Of a DNA stretch of 45,159 bases, positions 8,354 to 16,427 are shown one piece after another. Numbering within the stretch: position 1 is the stretch's first letter; the number at the start of each line of letters is the position of its first letter. The position numbers and the translations under genes were made by a program. The notes under the pieces were generated by a model that worked only from the letters and a program-made list of their open reading frames with translations, made no database searches and was not told the origin of the DNA. This DNA comes from Pseudomonadota bacterium (GTDB taxonomy: Bacteria > Pseudomonadota > Gammaproteobacteria > Burkholderiales > Rhodocyclaceae): positions 1-45,159 of the forward strand of contig JAGTRW010000032.1 of assembly GCA_018262095.1 (NCBI GenBank). The letters run 5' to 3'.

Positions 8354-10108
8354 ATGGGCGGCAACGATTCATTTGACAAACAGGCTTTCGCCGTCGATCT
8401 GACCGGAGTCAGAACCTACGAGGGCTTGCTGGCGGCGTTTGAGCAGCGCTTCGACCCCTTCGGCGTGACCACCTCGATGCTCAACGCGCAGGCCGCGTGG
8501 CTGATGCATCCGCAGGAGTTGTCGCGGGCGGTGAGCGCCGCGTCGGGCGATATTCTGGCCTTGCAGACGCACCTGATGCGCCGCGCGCTGGGCATGCCGA
8601 GCCACGACGTGATCAAGCCGCACGCCGATGACGCGCGTTTCGCCGATCCGGTGTGGTCCGATGCGGCGACCTGGGACATCATCAAGGAGTCGTATCTGGC
8701 CTTGACGCACCGGCTTGAGGACATGCTCTTCGAAACGCCCGGTCTGTCCGACAAGGAACGTCGGCGCGCCGCATTCTGGGCCAGAGAATGGCTCAACGCG
8801 ATGGCGCCGACCAATTTCCTGTTCACCAACCCGGTTGCCCTGCGCAAGTGCGTGCAGACGCGTGGCGAAAGCCTCAAACAGGGCTTCAAGCACCTGCTGC
8901 GCGACATCGAGGCGAAAAACATCCGCATGGTCGAAGCCGACGCCTTCACCGTCGGCGTCGATCTGGCGACGACACCAGGCCGCGTCGTTTTTCGCAACCG
9001 CCTGCTCGAACTGATCCACTACACGCCGACGACCGCCCAGGTGCATGCGACGCCGATCGTCTTCATCATGCCGTGGATCAACAAGTTCTACATCCTCGAC
9101 CTGACGCCCAGGAAGAGCCTGGTCAAGTACCTCACCGACCACGGTTACAGCGTCTTCATCACCAGCTGGAAGAATCCGACGGCAGAGATGGCCGACGTCA
9201 CTTTTGACGACTACCTGCACGAAGGCGTCGACCAGGTCGTCGGCACGGTGCGCCAGCTCTGCCAGGCTGAACAGGTGCACCTCACCGGCTACTGCATCGG
9301 CGGCACGCTGGTGACGACCTATATGGCCTGGGCCAGCCGCCACTACGGCGAGAAACACATGCCGGTCGCCCACTGGACCTTGTTCACCACGCTCACCGAT
9401 TTTTCCAGGCCCGGCGACATCGACGTCTTCATCGACGAGGCCGCGATTCGTTCGCTCGAAGCGAAAATGGCGAAAACCGGCTATTTGCCCGGCGACGACA
9501 TGGCCTCGAGCTTCCGTCTGCTGCGCTCGAACAGCCTGGTCTGGCACTACTTCGAGCTAAGCTACCTGTTCGGCGAGCCGCTGCCGGCGTTTGACGTGCT
9601 GTTCTGGAATATGGACACGACGCGCATGCCTGCGGCGATGCACTCCTACTACCTGCGCCAGATGTACCTGCACAACAACCTGATGAAGCGCGATGCGCTG
9701 ACCATCGCCGGCGAGCCGATCGACCTCGACCGCATTACCCAGCCGCTCTACGCGGTCAGCGCCGAGGACGACCACATCGTCCCCTGGCGCCAGTCGTATC
9801 GCGTGCGAAAATACATCAACGTCAAGGCCCGCGTGCGTTTCGTGCTGTCCACCTCGGGCCATATCCTGGGCATCGTCAATCCGCCGGTCAGTCCGCCCAA
9901 GCGCAGTTTCTGGGTCGCCGAACCCGAGCGCAACGAGCATTTCGAGCACTGGCAGGGGCGCGCCGAAAAAACCTCGGGATCGTGGTGGGACGACTGGCTG
10001 GCCTGGCTTTCGCCGCAATGCGGGCCGCTGCTCGCGCCGCCAGACACCAAGGCGGCGAGCTATCCCGATCTTGGCGCGGCGCCCGGCACCTACGTTTTCG
10101 AGAAATAA
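8354..10108 (+). CDS. phaC: Class I poly(3-hydroxyalkanoate) synthase PhaC
   Basis: Polymerises (R)-3-hydroxyacyl-CoA into PHA storage granules. The 584-residue length is typical of class I synthases. The N-terminal PhaC_N domain covers about residues 80-250 and is followed by an alpha/beta-hydrolase core. The lipase-like box GYCIGG carries nucleophile Cys314; the general base pair is Asp473 (EDDHIVP) and His503 (SGHILGIVNPP), spaced as in the Cupriavidus enzyme. GGGGAGAA ahead of the ATG is a good ribosome binding site. No phaA or phaB is adjacent, but a MaoC-type hydratase fusion that could supply hydroxyacyl-CoA lies 1.5 kb downstream. Confidence 0.95.
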   Translation: MGGNDSFDKQAFAVDLTGVRTYEGLLAAFEQRFDPFGVTTSMLNAQAAWLMHPQELSRAVSAASGDILALQTHLMRRALGMPSHDVIKPHADDARFADPVWSDAATWDIIKESYLALTHRLEDMLFETPGLSDKERRRAAFWAREWLNAMAPTNFLFTNPVALRKCVQTRGESLKQGFKHLLRDIEAKNIRMVEADAFTVGVDLATTPGRVVFRNRLLELIHYTPTTAQVHATPIVFIMPWINKFYILDLTPRKSLVKYLTDHGYSVFITSWKNPTAEMADVTFDDYLHEGVDQVVGTVRQLCQAEQVHLTGYCIGGTLVTTYMAWASRHYGEKHMPVAHWTLFTTLTDFSRPGDIDVFIDEAAIRSLEAKMAKTGYLPGDDMASSFRLLRSNSLVWHYFELSYLFGEPLPAFDVLFWNMDTTRMPAAMHSYYLRQMYLHNNLMKRDALTIAGEPIDLDRITQPLYAVSAEDDHIVPWRQSYRVRKYINVKARVRFVLSTSGHILGIVNPPVSPPKRSFWVAEPERNEHFEHWQGRAEKTSGSWWDDWLAWLSPQCGPLLAPPDTKAASYPDLGAAPGTYVFEK

Positions 10109-10337
10109 CGCGGTCTTTCGCTCAGCGGCAGCGAGCGACAACGGCCATTTCCACCCTGACCGGCGGCAGTTTTTGCCGCCGCGCTGCTTGGCGTTCGACC
10201 AAGCGCCTGCCATTGCAGGCATCGACCGCACCGCAAGATCTGGCCCGGATATTGCTCGTACACCACCAGTTTCATCGAGCGCCCGAACGCCGGTCGCGCA
10301 ATCGTCGGTTTCAAACCATTGCCGCAGGAGTCGTCTC
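10109..10337 (+). promoter_or_regulatory. Intergenic region after phaC: hairpin and PhaR-like palindrome
   Basis: A hairpin with 8-bp arms (10161-10168 and 10174-10181, 5-nt loop) may end phaC transcription, though no T-run follows it. At 10205-10220 lies a perfect palindrome GCCTGC-CATT-GCAGGC. It fits the CTGC-N3-4-GCAG pattern that I recall for PhaR, the PHA-responsive repressor of Paracoccus. No convincing promoter was found for the next gene. Confidence 0.4.
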
Positions 10338-11327
10338 ATGTCCCCCTTAACCATCGCCAGCACCCTGTTCAGTCTCGTTCAATCGAGTACGGCCACCAGC
10401 AGCGGCCAGGCCGGCAAATCGGCGGGTTCGGCGACGTCAACAGGCACTGATTTTGCGTCGTCGCTGACGCTGCGAATGGCGGCGCTTCAGGCGCAGTCAT
10501 TCAATTCGCTGCTCGACGTGGCGAGCGGCCAGGCGAACGCCAGCGCTTCCAGCCTCGATTGGCTGACCGGCGCCAGCAGCACGCAAGCGGGGTCAGGCGA
10601 TCCACTGCTCGGCAGTTCCGGCACGGCGCTTTCGGCGAGCGGCTACAACATGTCGCTGTTCGACCCGCAATCCGCCTACACGATGATGAGCATCATCAAC
10701 AGCCAGGATGTCAGCTACAAAGCCCAGTTTTCCGAACTGAGCGACATGAAGACCGCAGTCGCCGGTCTGCAGGACGCCGGCCAAACGCTGAGCAAGCTCA
10801 GCGCGGCGACCGACAACGAAGCCATCAAGACCCAGTTGCAGACCTTTACCGCCAAGTACAACGACTGGATCACGCGCTTTGACGGGACAGTCAAGAGCGG
10901 TGGCGTCCTGGCCGGAACGCAGGCGGCCGAAATCTCGCTCTACGAACTCGAGCAGAGCGTCGAGAACCCCTTCAATGGCGCCAGCGACGGCTTTCACGGC
11001 CTCGCCGACCTGGGCCTGAGCATTGACGAAAGCACCAATCTGGCGACGCTCGACACCACTGCGCTCGATGCCGCGCTGTCGAGCAACAAGGACGGTGCGG
11101 TCAATACGCTGCAGGAATTTGCCGTCCACTTTGCCAAATCGGCGGAGTTGCTCAATTCGCCCAATAACTTCATCCCCAACCGGCTCGACAATCTGGACCG
11201 CGTCATCGACTACGTCGCTGACAACAAATCGTCGCTGCAGGCCGAATTCGGGCTGGGCGCAGCGGCCAAGCCATCAGCGCAGGTCGCCAAGGCGCTGGCC
11301 GCGTATAACAAGACCGTCAGCAGCTAA
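10338..11327 (+). CDS. FliD-C-terminus-like protein of unknown role
   Basis: A 329-residue protein. The ATG at 10338 is chosen because CAGGAG sits 7 nt ahead; the frame is open further upstream but overlaps phaC and is not protein-like. The N-terminal ~110 residues are rich in Ser, Ala, Thr and Gly. The C-terminal half (about residues 190-300) resembles the end of flagellar cap protein FliD: GGVLAG..., LADLGLSIDESTNLATLDTTALDAAL, then a helical tail. No flagellar genes are nearby, and the D0/D1 N-terminal half of FliD is absent. Related stand-alone proteins are usually annotated as hypothetical. A role at the granule or cell surface cannot be inferred from sequence alone. Confidence 0.7.
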   Translation: MSPLTIASTLFSLVQSSTATSSGQAGKSAGSATSTGTDFASSLTLRMAALQAQSFNSLLDVASGQANASASSLDWLTGASSTQAGSGDPLLGSSGTALSASGYNMSLFDPQSAYTMMSIINSQDVSYKAQFSELSDMKTAVAGLQDAGQTLSKLSAATDNEAIKTQLQTFTAKYNDWITRFDGTVKSGGVLAGTQAAEISLYELEQSVENPFNGASDGFHGLADLGLSIDESTNLATLDTTALDAALSSNKDGAVNTLQEFAVHFAKSAELLNSPNNFIPNRLDNLDRVIDYVADNKSSLQAEFGLGAAAKPSAQVAKALAAYNKTVSS

Positions 11328-11613
11328 GACGGCGTCAGCCCGGCTTAAGGCTTGCCCGCAGGGCATGTCGCTCGCGATGCAATAAATATTTTGCATGCTG
11401 CAGCGCAGCAGATTACAATTCCCGGCATAATTCGAAAAATCGATCGCTGCGTATCCCGGCTTCAGGAGTACGCGGCAAAAGGCAGGCGTCGCAAAGAACG
11501 CCAGCGACCTCAGCTGCGCCGCTGGCGATTGCTGCAGGCGAGTTTCCGACTGAAATGGCTATCGGCACTACGTGCCTTCGTGCGGTTGAACGGGTCTTTT
11601 TCGGAGCTTGATG
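11328..11613 (+). promoter_or_regulatory. Promoter and operator region of the MaoC-Pta gene
   Basis: A -35 box TTGCAT (11391-11396) and a -10 box TACAAT (11414-11419) are 17 bp apart. An AT-rich imperfect palindrome at 11377-11396 (outer arms ATGCAA/TTGCAT) covers the -35 box. Inside the spacer, CTGC-AGC-GCAG (11398-11408) fits the remembered PhaR pattern CTGC-N3-4-GCAG, so both look like repressor sites. The predicted leader is about 190 nt and contains an 8-bp hairpin (11499-11506 with 11520-11527). No gene is convincing in this stretch. Confidence 0.5.
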
Positions 11614-13035
11614 ATGCGCATTGAAACTCACCAGCATTTCCTTGAAAGCCGGATTTTCGACGAGATCCACATCGGCGACAGTTCGTCACTGGTGCGCTCG
11701 CTGCGCGCCGAAGACGTCAAGCTCTTCGCTATCATGTCCGGCGACATGAATCCGGCGATCGGCGACCAGGAATTCGCCAACAGCGGCATGTTCCGCGAGG
11801 TCATCGCGCACGGGATGTGGAGCGCCTCGCTGATCTCGACCGTGCTCGGCACGCAATTTCCCGGGCCGGGAACGGTCCTGGTCGACCAGGCGCTGCATTT
11901 TGCGCAGCCGGTTCGGCTTGGCGACACGATTACCGTGACGGTCATGGTCAAACAGATGTTCGTGCACAACCAGCACATCATCTTCGACTGCTCGTGCATC
12001 AATCAGGACGGCATGCAGGTGGTGCACGGCACCGCCGAAGTGCTGGCGCCGGCCGAGAAGGTGATCACCAAACGCGTCAATCTGCCGGACATCACCATTT
12101 CGGACAAGTTCGCGCGCCTGCAAACGCTGGTCTCGCGGGCCAAGGGGCTGGCGCCGATCGACATGGCGGTGGTCCATCCGTGCGACCTCGAATCGCTCAA
12201 AGGCGCGCTGATGGCCGCCGAAGCGGGATTGATCGACCCCATCCTGATCGGTCCCGAGCCGAAAATTCGCGCCATCGCCGCCGAATTCGGGCTCGACCTC
12301 AAACAACACCGCATCGTCAACGTCAAGCACAGCCACGAGTCGGCGGCGATGGCCGTGACGCTGATCCGCAACGGCGACGCCGAGGCGCTGATGAAGGGCA
12401 GCCTGCACACCGACGAGTTGATGGCCGAAGTCGTCTCACGCGCCGCCGGCCTGCGCACCGCGCGGCGCATCAGCCACGTTTTCCTGATGGACGTACCGAC
12501 CTACCCGCGACCGATCCTGATCACCGACGCGGCGATCAATATCGCGCCGACGCTCGAAGAAAAAGTGCATATCATCCAGAACGCCGTCGACTTCGCGCAC
12601 ATCATCGGCATCGCCGAACCGAAAGTGGCGATTCTCTCGGCGGTCGAAACCGTCAATCCCAAGATCCAGTCCACGCTCGACGCCGCCGCGCTATGCAAGA
12701 TGGCCGACCGCGGCCAGATCACCGGCGGCCTGCTCGACGGCCCGCTGGCCTTCGATAACGCAGTGTCGATCGAAGCGGCCAAGACCAAGGGGATCAATTC
12801 GGTGGTCGCTGGCCGCGCCGAAATCCTCGTCGTCCCCGACCTCGAATCGGGCAATATGGTCGCCAAGCAGCTCGAATACCTGGCCAACGCGTTGACCGCC
12901 GGCATCGTTCTCGGCGCCAAGGTGCCGATCGTACTGACCAGTCGCGCCGACACCGCCGAGACGCGCATCGCCTCGTGCGTGATCGCCACGCTGATCGCCC
13001 ACGCCAACCGCAACAACGCCCTGACGCCTGAATAA
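11614..13035 (+). CDS. Bifunctional MaoC-type enoyl-CoA hydratase / phosphate acyltransferase
   Basis: A 473-residue fusion. Residues ~10-155 form a MaoC/hot-dog hydratase domain (AIMSGDMNPAIGD near residue 40, then REVIAHGMWSASLIS near residue 65); these motifs are typical of (R)-specific enoyl-CoA hydratases. Residues ~165-470 form a phosphotransacetylase/phosphotransbutyrylase domain (e.g. LMKGSLHTDELM and the Gly-rich GGLLDGPLAFDNAVS). The expected reactions are hydration of enoyl-CoA and exchange of acyl-CoA with acyl phosphate. The ATG at 11614 is preferred because CGGAG at 11602-11606 is 7 nt ahead; TTG at 11608 is too close to it. With phaC upstream, a role in making hydroxyacyl-CoA or recovering acyl-CoA energy is plausible. 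Confidence 0.88.
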   Translation: MRIETHQHFLESRIFDEIHIGDSSSLVRSLRAEDVKLFAIMSGDMNPAIGDQEFANSGMFREVIAHGMWSASLISTVLGTQFPGPGTVLVDQALHFAQPVRLGDTITVTVMVKQMFVHNQHIIFDCSCINQDGMQVVHGTAEVLAPAEKVITKRVNLPDITISDKFARLQTLVSRAKGLAPIDMAVVHPCDLESLKGALMAAEAGLIDPILIGPEPKIRAIAAEFGLDLKQHRIVNVKHSHESAAMAVTLIRNGDAEALMKGSLHTDELMAEVVSRAAGLRTARRISHVFLMDVPTYPRPILITDAAINIAPTLEEKVHIIQNAVDFAHIIGIAEPKVAILSAVETVNPKIQSTLDAAALCKMADRGQITGGLLDGPLAFDNAVSIEAAKTKGINSVVAGRAEILVVPDLESGNMVAKQLEYLANALTAGIVLGAKVPIVLTSRADTAETRIASCVIATLIAHANRNNALTPE

Positions 13036-13416
13036 ACGAAATCATCCTCGACATCTCTCCGTCGATAAAGCTCGCTCTTCGCGCGCGAGTTCCGATCGCC
13101 AGCGATCGAGCGCAAACCACCGCGCTCACGTAGACGAATCGCGCACGGCGAGCCGATTGCCGCAGCGCAACAAAAATAAATTTCAACGCCCGCAAAACGG
13201 TGATTCCACAGCCTTTTCAGGGCTGCATTGCACAATCCGGAACAACTACATCTAGTCAATTTCTTGCCTAGACCAACTACCTGTAGTAGATTTACCCCAT
13301 TCTGAACAACCCGCCCCGCCAGTTGTCCATGACAGCATGGTTGGCGCCGGTCTGACGACTCGAATCAGGCGCCGCGCCCAAACCGAAAATTGCAGCTACC
13401 AGAGAGGTAAAAAAAG
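13036..13416 (+). promoter_or_regulatory. nrdJ upstream region with two NrdR-box-like palindromes
   Basis: Two 16-bp sites, 13243-13258 (core ACTACATCTAGT) and 13274-13289 (core ACTACCTGTAGT, perfect 5-bp arms), have centres 31 bp apart, about three helical turns. This matches the paired boxes bound by NrdR, the ATP/dATP-responsive repressor of ribonucleotide reductase genes. A promoter TTGCCT (13264-13269), 17 bp, TAGATT (13287-13292) is overlapped by the second box. The rest of the 381 bp holds only short hairpins, e.g. CGATCG-CCAG-CGATCG near 13095. I found no cobalamin riboswitch. Confidence 0.7.
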
Positions 13417-16302
13417 ATGAGCCAGAATTCGCAGCAACTGTCCCTGACCGCGATCGCCGAAATGCCGCAGATCGCGCCGCTCGCCGAACAGGAAATCTCC
13501 GCCGAGGTCCTGGTCGAGAAGTACGCCAAGGGCAGCGAAACCAGTGTCCATGACGTTCGTTTGCGCGTCGCGCGCGCCCTGGCCGCCAACGAAGAGGAGA
13601 AATACCGCGCCAAGTGGGAGGAGCGTTTCCTGTGGGCACAGGAAAACGGCTTTGTTCCCGCCGGACGAATCAACTCGGCGGCCGGAACGCCGCTGGCGGC
13701 GACGCTGATCAACTGTTTCGTGCAGCCGGTCGGCGACTCGATCGTCGAACTCGTCGACGGTAAGCCCGGAATCTACAGCGCGCTCGCTGAAGCGGCCGAG
13801 ACGATGCGGCGCGGCGGCGGCGTCGGCTATGACTTCTCGACGATCCGGCCGCAGGGCGCTCAGGTCAAGGGCACGCAATCGCGTGCATCGGGCCCGGTCT
13901 CCTATATGCGCGTCTTCGACCGTTCGTGCGAAACCGTCGAATCGGCCGGCGCGCGCCGCGGCGCGCAGATGGGCGTGCTGCGCTGCGACCACCCGGACAT
14001 CGAAGTCTTCATCCACGCCAAGGACCACGGCGATCTGTCCAACTTCAACATTTCGATCGCCGTCACCGACCCCTTCATGCAAGCGGTTGAAACCGATACC
14101 GACGTCGAGCTCGTGCACCGCGCCGAACCCAACGCCGACATGAAGGCCGCTGGCGCCTATCAGCGCGACGACGGCATCTGGGTCTATCGCAAGGTGCGCG
14201 CGCGCGACCTCTGGGACCAGGTGATGAAGTCGACCTACGATCACGCCGAGCCGGGAATCCTGTTTCTCGACCGCATGAACAAGGACAACAACCTCTATTA
14301 CTGCGAAGTCATCGAGGCCACCAACCCCTGCGCCGAACAGCCGCTGCCGCCTTACGGCTGCTGCTGCCTCGGATCGATCAACCTGACGCTGTTCATCAAG
14401 AACGCGTTCACCAACCGCGCCGAATTCGACTTTGAAGCCTTCGGTGAAGTCGTCAAGGTGTCGACGCGAATGCTCGACAACGTGCTCGACGTCACCGTCT
14501 GGCCGCTCGACCGTCAGCGCGAGGAAGCCGCCAACAAGCGCCGCGTCGGCCTCGGCTACACCGGACTGGGCGACGCCTTGTGCATGCTGTGCATGCGTTA
14601 CGACCGTCCGGAAGCGACCGCCATGGGTGCGCGCATCTCCGAATACATGCGCGACACCGCCTATCTGGCGTCGGTCGAACTGGCCAAAGAGCGCGGCGCG
14701 TTCCCGCTGTTCAACGCCGAACTGTATCTCTCCGGCGGCAATTTCGCCTCACGCCTGCCGGCCGAGGTCAAGGCCGAGATCCGCAAGCACGGCCTGCGCA
14801 ACTCGCACCTGCTGTCGATCGCGCCGACCGGGACCATCTCGCTGGCCTTCGCCGACAACGCCAGCAACGGCATCGAGCCGCCGTTCTCGTGGACCTATAG
14901 CCGCAAAAAGCGCATGCAGGACGGCACGCTCAAGGAATACGCCGTCGAGGATTACGCCTGGCGCCTTTACAAGCACATGGGCGGCGACGTCGAAAAACTG
15001 CCCGACTACTTCGTCACCGCGCTCGAAATCTCGGCGCAGGCGCACAAGGACATGGTAGCCGCCGTCGCGCCGTACATCGACACGTCGATCTCGAAGACGG
15101 TCAATGTTCCTGCCGACTACCCCTACGCTGACTTCCAGGACCTCTATATGAGCGCCTGGAAAGCCGGCCTCAAGGGCCTGGCGACCTACCGCCCGAACAG
15201 CGTGCTCGGCGCGGTGCTCTCGGTCGAACCGAGCAAGAAGGCCGAAGACAAGAAGCAGCCGCAGGACTTCATCAACGGCGATGCCAACCGCCGCCTGTCG
15301 ATCAAGAACCTGCCGGCGCCGGTGCTCTCCAGCCTGCGCTGGCCGGGCCGTCCCAACCTGCCGGAGGGCAATATGGCGTGGACCTACATGATCGAACACG
15401 AGCACGGCAAGTTCGCGCTATTCGTCGGCCATGTCGAGGAGGACGACCGCTCGTGGCCGTTCGAAGCCTGGGTCAATGGCCCGGCGCAGCCGCGCGGCCT
15501 GGGTGCCGTCGCCAAGACGCTGTCGATGGACATGCGCGCCAAGGACCATGGCTGGCTCGCGCTCAAGCTCGAAACACTGGCCAAGACGCCTGAAGGCGAC
15601 GGCTTCGACATGCATTTCCCGCCGCACGGTGAACGTCTGCGCATGCCCTCCTTGGTCTCGGCGATGGCGCGCCTGATCCAGTTCCGCGTCGAACAGCTCG
15701 GCGCCTTCAAGAACGCCGGCCCGACGCCGGTGCTCGACGCCATGTTCAGCCTCAAGGAACCGAAGACCGGTACCGACGGCACGCTGTCATGGACAGTCGA
15801 CATCTTCAACCCGGCAACCGACGAAGACTTTGTCCTCGGCCTCAAGGAGATCACCTTGCCCGACGGCGTCACGCGCCCCTACTCGGTGTGGCTCTCGGGC
15901 AACTACCCGCGCGCACTCGACGGCCTGACCAAACTGCTCTCGCTCGACATGCGCGTGCTCGACCCGGCGTGGATCGGCATGAAGCTCAGGAAGCTGCTCG
16001 ACTACCCCGAGCCGCTCGGCGACTTCATGGCCTTCGTTCCCGGGACGCGCCGGCAGGCCACCTACCCGTCGACGGTCGCCTATATGGCGCAACTGATCAT
16101 CCACCGCTACGCGATGCTCGGCATCCTCGACGAAACCGGAATGCCGCTGCAACAGATGGGAATCCTGCAGACGCCGTCTACCAGCACGACGCCCAAGCCG
16201 ACCGCTGGCAAGCTGTGCGGCGAATGCGGCAACCACACGATGATCCGCAAGGACGGCTGTGATTTCTGCACCGCCTGCGGCGCCGTCGGCAGCTGCGGTT
16301 AA
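13417..16302 (+). CDS. nrdJ: Adenosylcobalamin-dependent (class II) ribonucleoside-diphosphate reductase
   Basis: Reduces ribonucleotides to deoxyribonucleotides using B12 and works with or without oxygen. The protein has 961 residues. The catalytic barrel spans about residues 20-590: first redox Cys100 (NCFV), radical/proton residues Cys305 and Glu307 in NPCAEQPL, and the [10 protein letters not shown] loop. Two TSCPD-type repeats follow (about 640-760 and 770-890). The tail has the zinc-ribbon-like pattern CGEC...CDFCTAC near the C-terminus, probably the disulfide-relay end. GAGAGG precedes the ATG. The gene stands alone behind NrdR-like boxes and ends in a strong terminator. Confidence 0.95.
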   Translation: MSQNSQQLSLTAIAEMPQIAPLAEQEISAEVLVEKYAKGSETSVHDVRLRVARALAANEEEKYRAKWEERFLWAQENGFVPAGRINSAAGTPLAATLINCFVQPVGDSIVELVDGKPGIYSALAEAAETMRRGGGVGYDFSTIRPQGAQVKGTQSRASGPVSYMRVFDRSCETVESAGARRGAQMGVLRCDHPDIEVFIHAKDHGDLSNFNISIAVTDPFMQAVETDTDVELVHRAEPNADMKAAGAYQRDDGIWVYRKVRARDLWDQVMKSTYDHAEPGILFLDRMNKDNNLYYCEVIEATNPCAEQPLPPYGCCCLGSINLTLFIKNAFTNRAEFDFEAFGEVVKVSTRMLDNVLDVTVWPLDRQREEAANKRRVGLGYTGLGDALCMLCMRYDRPEATAMGARISEYMRDTAYLASVELAKERGAFPLFNAELYLSGGNFASRLPAEVKAEIRKHGLRNSHLLSIAPTGTISLAFADNASNGIEPPFSWTYSRKKRMQDGTLKEYAVEDYAWRLYKHMGGDVEKLPDYFVTALEISAQAHKDMVAAVAPYIDTSISKTVNVPADYPYADFQDLYMSAWKAGLKGLATYRPNSVLGAVLSVEPSKKAEDKKQPQDFINGDANRRLSIKNLPAPVLSSLRWPGRPNLPEGNMAWTYMIEHEHGKFALFVGHVEEDDRSWPFEAWVNGPAQPRGLGAVAKTLSMDMRAKDHGWLALKLETLAKTPEGDGFDMHFPPHGERLRMPSLVSAMARLIQFRVEQLGAFKNAGPTPVLDAMFSLKEPKTGTDGTLSWTVDIFNPATDEDFVLGLKEITLPDGVTRPYSVWLSGNYPRALDGLTKLLSLDMRVLDPAWIGMKLRKLLDYPEPLGDFMAFVPGTRRQATYPSTVAYMAQLIIHRYAMLGILDETGMPLQQMGILQTPSTSTTPKPTAGKLCGECGNHTMIRKDGCDFCTACGAVGSCG

Positions 16303-16327
16303 GCCAGAGTCTGCCGCGCTAGGCAAC

Positions 16328-16358
16328 CAGGCCCCGGGATCCGCTATCCCGGGGCCTG
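16328..16358 (+). terminator. Rho-independent-like terminator after nrdJ
   Basis: A perfect 13-bp GC-rich stem (16328-16340 with 16346-16358) has a 5-nt loop and starts 26 bp after the nrdJ stop. The downstream T-run is poor (TGTCGTT). Confidence 0.75.
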
Positions 16359-16427
16359 TGTCGTTCACGGCCCGGTACGCCACAGGCCCGGTGGCGTCGC
16401 GACGCCATTGCGACGAGAATAGCGAAA

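Noticed and set aside
11352-11624. 90-codon plus-strand frame in the leader of the MaoC-Pta gene
   Set aside because: It begins upstream of the predicted promoter, is Arg-rich and runs into the real gene in another frame.
13036-13416. Cobalamin riboswitch upstream of nrdJ
   Set aside because: No B12-box-like conserved sequence was found; the NrdR-like sites explain regulation better.
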